Both the position numbers and the translations under genes were made by a program. Below, piece by piece: positions 50,825 through 63,023 of a DNA stretch of 64,000 nt (the stretch's first letter is position 1; the number at the start of each line of letters is the position of its first letter). Under the pieces are notes generated by a model that saw only the letters and a program-made list of their open reading frames with translations, made no database searches and had not been told where the DNA came from. The stretch covers positions 1 to 64,000 of the forward strand of contig CAMDBH010000001.1 in NCBI GenBank assembly GCA_945889325.1, read 5' to 3'. This stretch comes from Klebsiella pneumoniae (GTDB lineage Bacteria > Myxococcota_A > UBA9042).

Positions 50825-53557
50825 ATGGCCAATCGTCCGCTTTTGCTGCTGATCGACGGATCGCACGCTGTATTTCGGGCTTTTTTTGCCGTGCGCGGCC
50901 TGACTTCGCCGGTGGGGCAGCCGACGGGCGCGGTGTTCGGCTTTGTTTCCATGCTGCAAAAATTGCTGCGCGATCGCCAACCCGCCAAGATTGCGGCCTG
51001 TTTTGATACGTCGGCACCGACTTTTCGCCACGAGTTGGATCCAAATTACAAAGCCAATCGCCCGGATATGCCGCCGGATCTTCAGATTCAGTGGCCGATC
51101 GCGCAACGCGTTTGCGTGGAGTTAGGCGTGCCGTTGCTGGTGCTCCCTGGGATGGAAGCCGATGATCTGATTGCCACTTTGGCGATTCGCGGCCGCAAAG
51201 CGGGCCACGACGTGCTGATCGTCAGTGGCGACAAAGATCTGATGCAGTTGGTGATCGAGGCCGACGGCGATCAAGGCTGGATCCGCCAACTCGACGATGG
51301 CAAGGGACTGGTCTATACGCCCAAACAAGTGGAAGAAAAATGGGGGGTTGGACCCGATCGCATCGGCGATTTGTTGGCGATCATGGGCGATTCCTCGGAC
51401 AACATCCCCGGCGTCAAAGGCATCGGCGAAAAAGGCGCGGTCAAATTGCTGCAGCAATGGGGCACGCTGGATGGGATTTACGCGCAGATTGACAAGGTAG
51501 AACCGCCAAGAACACAACAGCTTTTGCGCGACAGCGCCGATGCGGCCAAGCTCGCGCGGCAAATGGTGGCGTTGGATATGGACGCGCAGTTGCCGTGGCA
51601 ACTGGATGACTTGAAACGCCAACCCGATGATCGCGACGCGTTGGCAAAAACTTTTGCCGAACTGGGCTTCAAACGGTTGCAAACAGAATTCACAGACGTC
51701 CCCGCGGGCCAAGAACAGCAACTTCAGTTTGAAATCCTCACTGATCTCTCAGATATCCAAGGCGTGGCCGAGCAAATTCGCCTCAGTCGGCAAGTGGCGA
51801 TCGCCACCGTGACCAGTCAGGCCGATCCGGAGAGATTGCAGCCGATGTGGGGCAATTTGGTCGGCATCGGCCTGAGTTGGACGGCGCGGCATGTGGCGTA
51901 CATTCCCCTGCAACACGTGGATCAGCTCGGCGGCAGAGCGCTGGGTCAAACCCAAAAAGACGAAGTGCTGCGTATCCTCAAGCCCGTGCTGGAAAATCCG
52001 CAAATCGGCAAGATCGGGCATCACAGCAAGTACGACACGTTGGTACTGCGGCGCCACGGCGTGCAAGTGCGCGGATGGATAGGTGATGTGCAACTCGCGA
52101 GCTATGTGCACGATGCGGAACGCTACACGCATTCGCTGCGCAACATCGCGTCAGGGCTGAGCAATACGATTTTGGCCGCGGAAGATGAATGGCTGGGCAA
52201 AGGCAAGAATCAAACCGGTTGGGACAAAGTGCCAGTCGACAAAGCTGCGGCGCACGTCGCGCAACGGGCCGCGCTGATTTGGCAACTGCATGCGCTGTTG
52301 CTGCCCTTGCTCGATGAAGTCCATGTGCGCGGTATTTATCGCGATATGGAAGTTCCACTGGCCGATGTGCTGGGCCAGATGGAGTGGAACGGCATTCGGG
52401 TTGAACCGGATGAATTGGCCAAGCAAAGTCTTTGGTTGGCCGGTGAGATTGCGGCGGAAGAAGCGCAGATTCATGAACTTGCTGGGCAAAAGTTCAATGT
52501 TGGCTCGCCGTCGCAACTGGGCGACATTTTGTTTGTCAAACTCGCATTGCCGGCGAAAAAGAAAACGCAGACGGGCTATTCCACCGATCAAAGTGTGCTG
52601 GAAGCGCTGGATCATCCGATCGCGGCCAAGGTGCTGCGGTATCGCCAGTTGGCCAAGTTAAAGGGCACTTACACCGACGCTTTGCCCGAAGTGATTTTGC
52701 CGCTTGATAGCCGAATTCACACGTGTTTTGCCCAAGCCGTCGCGTCAACTGGTCGGCTTTCGTCCATCGAGCCAAACTTGCAAAACATTCCGATTCGCAG
52801 CCAAGAAGGCAAACGCATCCGGCAGGCGTTCGTGGCAGCGGAAAATTGCGTTCTGATGTCAGCAGATTACAGCCAAATCGAATTGCGCGTGATGGCGCAC
52901 ATGGCCGATGAACCGACGATGCAATCGGCCTTTGTGCGCGGTATGGATATTCACCGTGAGACGGCCGCGCAAATTTTCGGCGTTATGCCCGGCTTGGTGA
53001 CGAGCGAGCAGCGCAGCGCGGCAAAAACAATCAACTTCGGGATCTTGTACGGCATGGGGCCGCAGCGTCTGGCGCGCGAGATCGGCGTCTCCCTCAAAGA
53101 GGCCAAGGCGTTCATCGAACGGTACTTTGCCAATTTTTCAGGTGTAAAAACTTGGGTGGAAAAAACGCTAGCCGATGCCAATGAAACTGGTGAAGTGCGC
53201 ACGCTTTTTGGCCGACGCCGCACCCTGCCCGGCCTCAAGCAGCCGCCGGGGATGGAGCGCGCAGCAGCCGAGCGCGTGGCGGTCAACACGCCGGTGCAGG
53301 GAACGGCGGCTGATTTGATCAAAATCGCGATGATCGCGGTGCAAAAGCAGCTCAACGAGGGCAATTTTGCCGCCAAGTTGCTGCTGCAGGTGCACGATGA
53401 ACTGGTACTGGAAGTGCCAAACAGCGAGGTCGACGCCGTCACGATTTTGGTGCGCAACGCTATGGAAGGTGCCGGGATTTTGCCGGATGGGACGCCGATG
53501 AAAGTGCCGCTGCAAGTTGATCTGCGCTGCGGGCATTCTTGGGCCGATGCGCATTGA
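50825..53557 (+). CDS. polA: DNA polymerase I
   Basis: 910 residues. The 5'-3' exonuclease (1-290: LLLIDGSHAVFRAFFAV, SGDKDLMQLV, KGIGEKGAVKLL) is intact. Polymerase motifs A (ADYSQIELRVMAHM near 680), B (RSAAKTINFGILYGMG) and C (QVHDELVLEVP near 858) are complete. The central 3'-5' exonuclease domain has lost the catalytic Asp/Glu of motif I (ATVTSQ replaces DTET) and the final Asp (HVAQRAAL replaces YAAEDADV), so proofreading is probably absent. Works in Okazaki fragment processing and repair. Confidence 0.96.
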   Translation: MANRPLLLLIDGSHAVFRAFFAVRGLTSPVGQPTGAVFGFVSMLQKLLRDRQPAKIAACFDTSAPTFRHELDPNYKANRPDMPPDLQIQWPIAQRVCVELGVPLLVLPGMEADDLIATLAIRGRKAGHDVLIVSGDKDLMQLVIEADGDQGWIRQLDDGKGLVYTPKQVEEKWGVGPDRIGDLLAIMGDSSDNIPGVKGIGEKGAVKLLQQWGTLDGIYAQIDKVEPPRTQQLLRDSADAAKLARQMVALDMDAQLPWQLDDLKRQPDDRDALAKTFAELGFKRLQTEFTDVPAGQEQQLQFEILTDLSDIQGVAEQIRLSRQVAIATVTSQADPERLQPMWGNLVGIGLSWTARHVAYIPLQHVDQLGGRALGQTQKDEVLRILKPVLENPQIGKIGHHSKYDTLVLRRHGVQVRGWIGDVQLASYVHDAERYTHSLRNIASGLSNTILAAEDEWLGKGKNQTGWDKVPVDKAAAHVAQRAALIWQLHALLLPLLDEVHVRGIYRDMEVPLADVLGQMEWNGIRVEPDELAKQSLWLAGEIAAEEAQIHELAGQKFNVGSPSQLGDILFVKLALPAKKKTQTGYSTDQSVLEALDHPIAAKVLRYRQLAKLKGTYTDALPEVILPLDSRIHTCFAQAVASTGRLSSIEPNLQNIPIRSQEGKRIRQAFVAAENCVLMSADYSQIELRVMAHMADEPTMQSAFVRGMDIHRETAAQIFGVMPGLVTSEQRSAAKTINFGILYGMGPQRLAREIGVSLKEAKAFIERYFANFSGVKTWVEKTLADANETGEVRTLFGRRRTLPGLKQPPGMERAAAERVAVNTPVQGTAADLIKIAMIAVQKQLNEGNFAAKLLLQVHDELVLEVPNSEVDAVTILVRNAMEGAGILPDGTPMKVPLQVDLRCGHSWADAH

Positions 53558-53560
53558 CGG

Positions 53561-53986
53561 TCATTTTTTTTCCAACAATTCCACCAACGCGCCAACTGTC
53601 GATTTTGGATGCGCAAAACGCACAGGATACCCTTCTGCGCCGATGCGCGTGCCGGTGCCGAGCATTTTGATGCCCTGCCCTTCTGCTTGGGCGGTAGACA
53701 CAGCGATATCATCCACTTCCAAGCAAATGTGGTGGATGCCGCCGCCGCGTTTTTCCAAAAAATTGCCGATCTCACTGCCGTCGCCCAGCGGCGCCAGCAA
53801 TTCGATAAGTGTTTCACCGCATTGCAGAAAGGCCACCCGCAAACCATTTTCAGGCATGTCTATGATTTCTTTGACCTGCAAACCCAGCGCATCGCGCCAC
53901 ACCAGCAGCGCTTCATCCAGATCTTTGACCGCGATGCCCAAGTGATTGATGCGTTTGGGTGAAATTGGCTGTGCAACGTCGCTCAT
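53561..53986 (-). CDS. mce: Methylmalonyl-CoA epimerase
   Basis: 141 residues from ATG 53986 (AAGG seven bases upstream). Two beta-alpha-beta-beta-beta modules of the VOC fold give the metal ligands: H15 (INHLGIAV), the Glu in ETLIELLAP, and the His and Glu in GGGIHHICLEVDDI. It interconverts (R)- and (S)-methylmalonyl-CoA, feeding the B12-dependent mutase in propionate metabolism; the mutase is not in this window. Convergent with polA, four bases apart. Confidence 0.94.
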   Translation of the reverse strand: MSDVAQPISPKRINHLGIAVKDLDEALLVWRDALGLQVKEIIDMPENGLRVAFLQCGETLIELLAPLGDGSEIGNFLEKRGGGIHHICLEVDDIAVSTAQAEGQGIKMLGTGTRIGAEGYPVRFAHPKSTVGALVELLEKK

Positions 53987-54095
53987 CTTTTGCCTTTTGC
54001 GCAGCTTGGGTTGGCGCTGCACGCGCTGGCGACTATTATCTCGCACGCGCGCCGCGTAAACCAACTGCGACCGCCCAATGGGCAGACTGAGCCAA

Positions 54096-54839
54096 ATGAT
54101 CGAATTTCGAAATATTTACAAATCATTTGGCAGCAAACACGTGCTCAGAAACGTGTCGGTCAACGCGGAAAAAGGCACGATTTTATTTATTGTCGGTATT
54201 TCCGGCGCCGGCAAATCGGTGTTGGTCAAACATTTGGTCGGCTTGATGAAACCCGATGCCGGCCAAGTCCTGCTCGATGGCGTAGATGTCACGCATTTTA
54301 CTGAGAAAGCCTTTTATCCGGTGCGGATGCGCTGCGCGATGGTGTTTCAACATTCGACGCTTTTTGATTCAATGAACTTGGTGGAAAACGTGACGCTGCC
54401 GCTGCGAAAACACAAGGGTTTGAAGGGCAAAGAGGCCACCAATGCGGCGATGGGTTTTCTCAAACGCGTGCAGATGGACCATATGGCTGAGAAATTTCCG
54501 TCCGACATCGGCGATGGCTTGCGCAAACGCGTCGCGATCGCGCGGGCACTGACGCTGTCGCCGGATTTTGTGATCTTTGACGAGCCGACCACTGGGCTTG
54601 ATCCAATGGCAGCGGCCAACGTAGATCAATTGATTCGAGCACTTTCGGTGGAGCAAGGCGTAACATCGATTGTTGTCAGCCACGATCTGCGTTCCATTTT
54701 TACCGTCGCCGATCGCATTGCTATGATCTATCAAGGCGAAGTGCGTTTAGAGGGGACACCAAAAGAATTTCGCGCGACGGCGGATCCAGTAATTCAGCAA
54801 TTTATTCGTGGACTTGCCGAAGGACCGATGATTCTTTAG
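54096..54839 (+). CDS. mlaF: MlaF-type ABC transporter ATP-binding protein
   Basis: 247 residues from ATG 54096 (ATG 54078 in frame would add six). Walker A GISGAGKSV, Q-loop VFQHSTLFDSMN, Walker B FVIFDEPTTGLDP and the switch His (VVSHDL) are present. The ABC signature reads IGDGLRKR where most have LSGGxxxR, a notable deviation. Together with the MCE protein encoded next, it should drive phospholipid trafficking across the envelope. The permease MlaE is not encoded here. Confidence 0.92.
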   Translation: MIEFRNIYKSFGSKHVLRNVSVNAEKGTILFIVGISGAGKSVLVKHLVGLMKPDAGQVLLDGVDVTHFTEKAFYPVRMRCAMVFQHSTLFDSMNLVENVTLPLRKHKGLKGKEATNAAMGFLKRVQMDHMAEKFPSDIGDGLRKRVAIARALTLSPDFVIFDEPTTGLDPMAAANVDQLIRALSVEQGVTSIVVSHDLRSIFTVADRIAMIYQGEVRLEGTPKEFRATADPVIQQFIRGLAEGPMIL

Positions 54840-54928
54840 ACCCGCAAAAGTGCGCGAGCGCTTGCCCATCAAATGAATATGCCGCAAGATTCCGCGCCTG
54901 TCTGAAACTAGCGCAGCCGAGGAAACTG

Positions 54929-55996
54929 GTGAAAGAAAAGTCCATCGAGATCAAAGTCGGCGCGCTGGTGCTCATCTGCACGGCGCTGCTTGTCGGCTTT
55001 ATCTTTATTCTTGGCGATATGGGCGGCGCTAGCGGCTATCCAATCTCTGTCGATTTTCAGACGGCGAGCGACATCAAGGCGGCCGCGCCGGTCAAGATCG
55101 CCGGCGTGTCAGCGGGCAAAGTCAATCACGTTGAATACTGGGGTGGCAAGAAGGATCCCAAAAGCGGCAGGCGGGTCACGGTGCGGGTGTTTTTGGACCT
55201 CGATCCGGAAAAAGGCAAAACCTTGCACGGCGACGCGCAGTTCTATATTTCGACCCAAGGTATCTTGGGCGAAAAATATATTGAAATTGATCCGGGAAGT
55301 TACGACACGCCGATCCTCGCGGCCAACTCGACGCGCGAAGGTGTGCCGCCGCTGCGCATGGAAATTCTTGGGCAGCAGCTGACCAAAGTCGCAGGCGCAA
55401 TTACGCGGATCTTGGAAAAGAACGAAAAAACGGTCGGTGATCTGCTCACGCACGCAGATGAAACTGTGCTTGAAACCAAGAAAACCGTGCAGGACGCCGA
55501 CAAACTGATTCTGGAAAACCGCGAAACGATCAAAGCGACGATCGCCAAACTCGATGCGGCGGCAAGCAAAGCCGAAGCCTTGGTGGCGACAATGCAAAGC
55601 GCCGTTGGCGATGGCAAACAAATCAAAAGATCGCTCGGCCACGTCGAATCGTTGACCGCCAAGGCCGATGACGCCGCCGACCCCATTTTGCGCGATGCCA
55701 AAGTGGTCGCGAAAAATGTGCGGACGCTTTCTGAAAAGCTGCGCGATCAACCGACAGCTGAAGTGCTGCTGGGCGACAAAGGCCACGGCAAGATTATGAC
55801 AACGCTGGATAAAGCCGATGCGGCCATGGGCAAAGTCGACGGCGTGATCGACGACGTCAAAGCAGTCAGCGCCAATGCGCGCGCCGGTCGCGGCACGGTG
55901 GGCGGCTTGCTCATGGACAACGAGCTGTTCATGGATCTCAAGCTTTTGCTCAAAGACTTGAAGCGACATCCGTGGAAGTTCATTTGGCGTGAATAG
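54929..55996 (+). CDS. mlaD: MlaD-type MCE substrate-binding protein
   Basis: 355 residues from GTG 54929, with GAGGAA six bases upstream. One N-terminal membrane helix (VGALVLICTALLVGFIFIL) precedes an MCE domain (residues about 40-140: SVDFQTASDIKAAAPVKIAGVSAGKV ... YISTQGILGEKYIEIDPG). The rest is a long helical coiled coil (RILEKNEKTVGDLL, TIKATIAKLDAAASKAEALV). MCE rings carry lipid through a hydrophobic pore. It follows mlaF by 89 bases. Confidence 0.93.
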   Translation: MKEKSIEIKVGALVLICTALLVGFIFILGDMGGASGYPISVDFQTASDIKAAAPVKIAGVSAGKVNHVEYWGGKKDPKSGRRVTVRVFLDLDPEKGKTLHGDAQFYISTQGILGEKYIEIDPGSYDTPILAANSTREGVPPLRMEILGQQLTKVAGAITRILEKNEKTVGDLLTHADETVLETKKTVQDADKLILENRETIKATIAKLDAAASKAEALVATMQSAVGDGKQIKRSLGHVESLTAKADDAADPILRDAKVVAKNVRTLSEKLRDQPTAEVLLGDKGHGKIMTTLDKADAAMGKVDGVIDDVKAVSANARAGRGTVGGLLMDNELFMDLKLLLKDLKRHPWKFIWRE

Positions 55997-56787
55997 ACCT
56001 TCCATTTAATCGCGTAATTGTAGCGACTTGTGCTACTTTTGCCGCAGTTTGAATGCCACGGCACGAGATGATCAAGATCGCACAAGATCGAACGCGGAGA
56101 TCTCCCGGCCCAATCTGCGCAAGCGATGAGTCATCCCACTGTAATGCTAACGTTTGCTCGCCTCTTGGCTGGTCCATCGGCGTGCGGCATGAGACGATTT
56201 CCTACGAAATCTGCAACAGATCGGCAAAAAAGCGCGCTGCGTCACAAAATGCGCTTGACAGCAAAGTTGAGATCCCGGATAACAGTGGCCCCGCAGCCAA
56301 AGCCGCAAGGTCGGCTGTGTCCCCCCATCGGGAAAGGAGCCTTCGCAGCGCTCCACCAGCCTCGGCTGGAAATCGCTGCAAGAGGATGACGTCCGGATAA
56401 GACGTTGTTCCCTCCGCGAAGGCACGATGGGCGCTATCCGCTCAGTTTCTTTGCGCTTTGCCGCGCAGAGAATGGAGGTTAGCGATCGCGTTGATGGCAA
56501 ATCGCCGGGCTCGTCCTGGAAGATGTCATCACCCGCTGGGTGGCTAAGTCGGCACTTGTGCACGACTTTGAGCCACTTGGTCAAGCGCATCGCCGGCTGA
56601 GACGGTCCCGCGAAGAGGTCCGTAAGAATTTTGCCGTGCTCAAGACGCATCATGGGATGCGTCGGTAGCACGGGGCGGACACGATCGTCTCGCTGAATGT
56701 GCGCAATAGCAATAGGCTTTGTAAAAAAGCGCCCGAACGAACTTCTTGTCTGACACCTAAGTGCTTTTGAAAATGGGAGCGATGTAA
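55997..56787. other. 791-bp interval before the str operon, no convincing gene
   Basis: No frame here has a plausible start, composition or family match; the longest (minus, 56147-56797) is Arg/Cys/Ser-rich. A short hairpin (GTAGC/GCTAC) followed by TTTT near 56023-56043 could be a weak terminator of mlaD. A small perfect hairpin CCAGCC/GGCTGG lies near 56355. A candidate promoter is at 56255-56283. The interval may therefore be a long 5' leader of the ribosomal operon, a decayed element, or both. Confidence 0.6.
56255..56283 (+). promoter_or_regulatory. Candidate promoter of the str/S10 operon
   Basis: TTGACA (56255-56260), a 17-base spacer and GATAAC (56278-56283). If used, the leader before rpsL would be about 500 bases. 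Confidence 0.35.
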
Positions 56788-57162
<375 letters not shown>

Positions 57163-57177
57163 TTTTCTGTCCGGCGA

Positions 57178-57222
57178 GAAAAATAAGAGCCAGAAAAATA
57201 AGAGCCAGAAAAGTAAGAGTCA
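57178..57222. repeat. 15-bp tandem repeat between rpsL and rpsG
   Basis: Three copies of GAAAAATAAGAGCCA (57178-57192, 57193-57207 exact; 57208-57222 with two changes). AT-rich, so unlike the GC-rich repeats elsewhere in the window. It doubles the usual rpsL-rpsG gap to 94 bases. Confidence 0.9.
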
Positions 57223-57256
57223 GCCGATAAGTCGGCAAATGAATTGGAGATAGACA

Positions 57257-57727
57257 ATGCCCCGTCGTCGCGAAGTACCCAAGCGCCCCGTGCCGCGTGA
57301 TCCCAAATACGGCGATCAATTGGTGACCAAGTTCGCCAACTCGTTGATGTATGACGGTAAAAAATCCGTTGCCGAGCGAGTTTTGTACGCCGCCCTGGCC
57401 AAGGTCGAACTGCGCGGCAAGGCCGATCCGGTTCAGCTGTTTCGCACAGCCCTCGACAACATTCGGCCGTCGGTCGAAGTGAAGTCGCGGCGCGTCGGCG
57501 GTTCGAACTATCAGGTTCCCGTGGAAATTCGCCCGGAGCGGCGCACCGCGCTGTCGATTCGCTGGCTCATCGCTTCGGCGCGGGCCCGCGGTGAAAAATC
57601 CATGGACGAAAAATTGGCCAATGAAATTCTGGACGCAGCCAACAACCGCGGCTCGGCGGTCAAGAAGCGCGAAGACGTGCACCGCATGGCAGAAGCCAAC
57701 AAAGCGTTTGCGCATTATCGTTGGTAA
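57257..57727 (+). CDS. rpsG: Ribosomal protein S7
   Basis: 156 residues, the normal length. [35 protein letters not shown] and the C-terminal [17 protein letters not shown] are diagnostic. S7 starts assembly of the 30S head and can be the translational regulator of the str operon. GGAGA lies just upstream of the ATG. Confidence 0.99.
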   Translation: MPRRREVPKRPVPRDPKYGDQLVTKFANSLMYDGKKSVAERVLYAALAKVELRGKADPVQLFRTALDNIRPSVEVKSRRVGGSNYQVPVEIRPERRTALSIRWLIASARARGEKSMDEKLANEILDAANNRGSAVKKREDVHRMAEANKAFAHYRW

Positions 57728-57818
57728 TCAAATTCGTTTTTCCGGCCCCCTTGCAAGTGAAAAAGATTCTCTTAGCGGCTCCAGTTACTCCCCCCCCAGC
57801 CGAAAAATAGGTAGCCCA

Positions 57819-59909
<2,091 letters not shown>

Positions 59910-59955
59910 ACCTGGTTCATTCGGCCCTTCTCGTTGTTTTCAGTTGGAGTTCATC

Positions 59956-60264
<309 letters not shown>

Positions 60265-60318
60265 GCATTGACGTCAATTTGCGCGCAATGGCAGCATTGA
60301 AAAGTTAGAGAGGGTGTG

Positions 60319-60939
60319 ATGGCTACAGTCAACGTAGTGAATGTGCAAGGGCAAACGGTCGCAGAGATCGAACTCAACGACGATATTTTCGGCGCTGAGA
60401 TCAAGCCGCATTTGCATTGGGAAATCGTGCGCAACCAACTGGCCAATCGCCGAGCGGGCACGCACTCCACCAAAACGCGCACGACGGTTTCCGGCACGAC
60501 GCGCAAGTCGCTGAAGCAAAAAGGCTCGGGCGGTGCACGTCACGGTTCGAAGAAAGCGCCGATCTTTGTCGGCGGCGGCATCGCCCACGGCCCACATCCG
60601 CGCAATTACAGCTACGTTGTGCCCAAGCAAGTGCGGCGCGCTGCACTGTGTTCGGCACTGACGACCCGCGCAGCCGCCGGCGACATGATCGTCGTGGACG
60701 AGTTCCATTTTGAAACGCCCAAGACCAAAGAAGCAGCGATCATTTTGCAGCGCTTTGGCGCAACCAAGTCGCTCATTGTCGCGGGTACGGAAAACGTGGG
60801 CCTGCACAAATCGGTGCGCAATTTGAAATTGGCCAAATATATTCGCGCTGAAGGCGTGAACGTTTTTGATGTTCTGAAACATGACAAGCTGATTTTGACC
60901 GTCGAAGCGGTGCACGCCCTGCACGCGCGTTTGGGCTAA
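60319..60939 (+). CDS. rplD: Ribosomal protein L4
   Basis: 206 residues. The extended exit-tunnel loop ([20 protein letters not shown]) and C-terminal [22 protein letters not shown] identify it. In E. coli L4 represses the S10 operon by binding its leader; whether this holds here is unknown. ATG 60319 is used (GTG 60316 precedes it). It directly follows rpsJ instead of rplC. Confidence 0.98.
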   Translation: MATVNVVNVQGQTVAEIELNDDIFGAEIKPHLHWEIVRNQLANRRAGTHSTKTRTTVSGTTRKSLKQKGSGGARHGSKKAPIFVGGGIAHGPHPRNYSYVVPKQVRRAALCSALTTRAAAGDMIVVDEFHFETPKTKEAAIILQRFGATKSLIVAGTENVGLHKSVRNLKLAKYIRAEGVNVFDVLKHDKLILTVEAVHALHARLG

Positions 60940-60997
60940 ACCCACCTGATATGCATGGATCTGTCAGCTACAGCAGCTGCGACAAAGTGAGATTGAC

Positions 60998-61294
60998 ATG
61001 GCATCGCTTCATTTGACCCAAATTCTAGTTCGGCCGTTGATCACGGAGAAAAACAACCTCGCTCGCGATGCGCGCAATGAGATTGTGTTTGAAGTCCATA
61101 GGGATGCCAACAAGCCGATGATCAAAAATGCCGTCGAGCAATTGTTCGGCGTTCGCGTCGTGGACGTGCGCACGATTTCGCACAAGGGCAAGATTCGCCG
61201 CGTCGGTCGCTTCAGCGGCTTTCGCGCCGATACCAAAAAAGCCATTGTCCAATTGGTCGAAGGCGGCCAGATCGACTTCTTCCAGGGCGTTTGA
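60998..61294 (+). CDS. rplW: Ribosomal protein L23
   Basis: 98 residues. LVRPLITEKNNLARDA and the C-terminal GRFSGFRADTKKAIVQL match L23, the protein at the exit-tunnel rim where SRP and trigger factor dock. 58-base gap from rplD. Confidence 0.97.
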   Translation: MASLHLTQILVRPLITEKNNLARDARNEIVFEVHRDANKPMIKNAVEQLFGVRVVDVRTISHKGKIRRVGRFSGFRADTKKAIVQLVEGGQIDFFQGV

Positions 61295-61359
61295 CCCTTC
61301 CGTGGCGTATGGGCCACCAGAATTCGTACCAGTGTCCTGAGCAGGTTTAGGAGAAAGTT

Positions 61360-62181
61360 ATGGGTATCAAGCACTACAGGCCGGTCAGCGCGGGAACGCG
61401 GCAGCTGGCGCTCAGCGATTACAAAGAAGTCACGACTGACACGCCGGAAAAGTCGCTGATCGCGCCGTTGAGCAAAAGCGGCGGCCGCAATAGCTATGGC
61501 CGCATCACGGCTTATCAGCGCGGCGGTGGCCACAAGCGTCACTACCGGATTATCGATTTCAAACGCGACAAAGTCGCTGTGCCGGCCAACGTGGCGACGA
61601 TCGAATACGATCCGAATCGCTCGGCGCGCATTGCGCTGTTGCATTACGCCGACGGCGAAAAACGCTACATTCTCGCGCCACTGGCCCTCAAAGTCGGCGA
61701 CACTGTGATTTCGAGCAAGAACGCCGATATCAAGCCGGGCAATACGCTGCCGCTGGAGTCAATTCCGGTCGGTACAATGATTCACAACATCGAGTTGCAG
61801 CCGGGCAAAGGCGGCCAGATGTGCCGTTCCGCCGGAACTGCAGCGCAATTGATGGCAAAAGAAGGCAAGCATGCCCTGCTCCGCCTGCCCTCGGGTGAAC
61901 TGCGCAAGGTCACACGTGATTGCCGGGCAACCATTGGTCAGACCGGCAACCTCGATCACGACAAGATCAATTTGGGCAAAGCGGGCCGCACGCGTTGGCT
62001 GGGCATTCGCCCGCATGTGCGCGGTGTTGCGATGAACCCAGTCGATCACCCGTTGGGTGGTGGTGAAGGTCGGACTTCAGGTGGTCGTCATCCGACGACG
62101 CCCTGGGGCAAGAAGACCAAGGGACCCAAGACGCGCAGCAACAAGCGGACCAACCGTTTGATCGTTTCGCGGCGCAAGTAA
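61360..62181 (+). CDS. rplB: Ribosomal protein L2
   Basis: 273 residues, full length. [19 protein letters not shown] and the C-terminal peptidyl-transferase-centre segment [20 protein letters not shown] (with the conserved His) are present. AGGAGA lies just upstream of the ATG. Confidence 0.99.
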   Translation: MGIKHYRPVSAGTRQLALSDYKEVTTDTPEKSLIAPLSKSGGRNSYGRITAYQRGGGHKRHYRIIDFKRDKVAVPANVATIEYDPNRSARIALLHYADGEKRYILAPLALKVGDTVISSKNADIKPGNTLPLESIPVGTMIHNIELQPGKGGQMCRSAGTAAQLMAKEGKHALLRLPSGELRKVTRDCRATIGQTGNLDHDKINLGKAGRTRWLGIRPHVRGVAMNPVDHPLGGGEGRTSGGRHPTTPWGKKTKGPKTRSNKRTNRLIVSRRK

Positions 62182-62245
62182 CAGCACGATTTTATTCTGA
62201 TGATCGGCTCACGGGCCGGGCAAGTTTAGCAAGCAGAGGAAACAC

Positions 62246-62524
62246 ATGGCGCGTTCGATTAAGAAAGGTCCGTTTGTCGACGGGCACTTGAAAGTCAAAG
62301 TCGAAGAGGCGGTGCGCACGGGCAACAAGCGGCCGATCAAGACCTGGTCGCGGCGTTCGACCGTGTTCCCCGACTTTGTCGGTTTGAATTTCATGGTCCA
62401 CAACGGCAAGAAGTTCGTCCCTGTTTTCGTTACGGAAAACATGGTCGGTCACAAGTTGGGCGAGTTTTCGCCGACGCGGACATTTTACGGACACTCGGCT
62501 GATAAGAAAGTTAAAAAACGATAG
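62246..62524 (+). CDS. rpsS: Ribosomal protein S19
   Basis: 92 residues, normal length. [14 protein letters not shown] start and [19 protein letters not shown] close to the C-terminus. Forms the 30S head with S13. GAGGA upstream of ATG 62246. Confidence 0.99.
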   Translation: MARSIKKGPFVDGHLKVKVEEAVRTGNKRPIKTWSRRSTVFPDFVGLNFMVHNGKKFVPVFVTENMVGHKLGEFSPTRTFYGHSADKKVKKR

Positions 62525-62598
62525 GGCAAACAGGCCAAGCAGCGTTAGAAATTGTTTGGAAAGCGCGGAGCAACTCCGCGAAGTTCTTGGAGTTTATC

Positions 62599-62946
62599 AT
62601 GGCTGACACATCAACGAGTTTTCGAGTCCATCTGAGCGATCTCAACATCGCGCCGCGCAAAGTGCGGGTGGTCATCGATCAGATTCGCAACAAACCGGTG
62701 GCCGAAGCGCTGAACATCTTGGCATTTACTGTCAAGCTGGGCGCGTTGCCGATGAAGAAATTGCTCGACAGCGCCATTGCCAATGCGCGCAACAACCACG
62801 ACGCCGACGTCGATGCGCTGTTTGTCAAAGCGGTTTTTGTCGATCAGGCGCGGATGCTCAAGCGGTTCACGCCGCGGGCGCAGGGGCGCGCGACCAAGAT
62901 TTTGAAAAAGTCGAGCCATGTGACGCTCGAACTCGGTGTTCGTTAA
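62599..62946 (+). CDS. rplV: Ribosomal protein L22
   Basis: 115 residues from ATG 62599 with GGAG seven to eight bases upstream. LNIAPRKVRVVIDQIRNKPV and the tunnel hairpin near RFTPRAQGRATKILKKSSHV identify it; no unusual macrolide-resistance change is apparent by eye in the hairpin. Confidence 0.98.
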   Translation: MADTSTSFRVHLSDLNIAPRKVRVVIDQIRNKPVAEALNILAFTVKLGALPMKKLLDSAIANARNNHDADVDALFVKAVFVDQARMLKRFTPRAQGRATKILKKSSHVTLELGVR

Positions 62947-63023
62947 CTTGTTGAAATAGTTTTTCGTTCGGCGACTTCTTCGCACGATTGTGCAAGCGGT
63001 TCTAAGAAAGAGTAGAGGGTACA

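Noticed and set aside
53990-54304. 104-codon plus-strand frame across the mce-mlaF gap
   Set aside because: It overlaps mlaF out of frame and has no ribosome site or recognisable motif.
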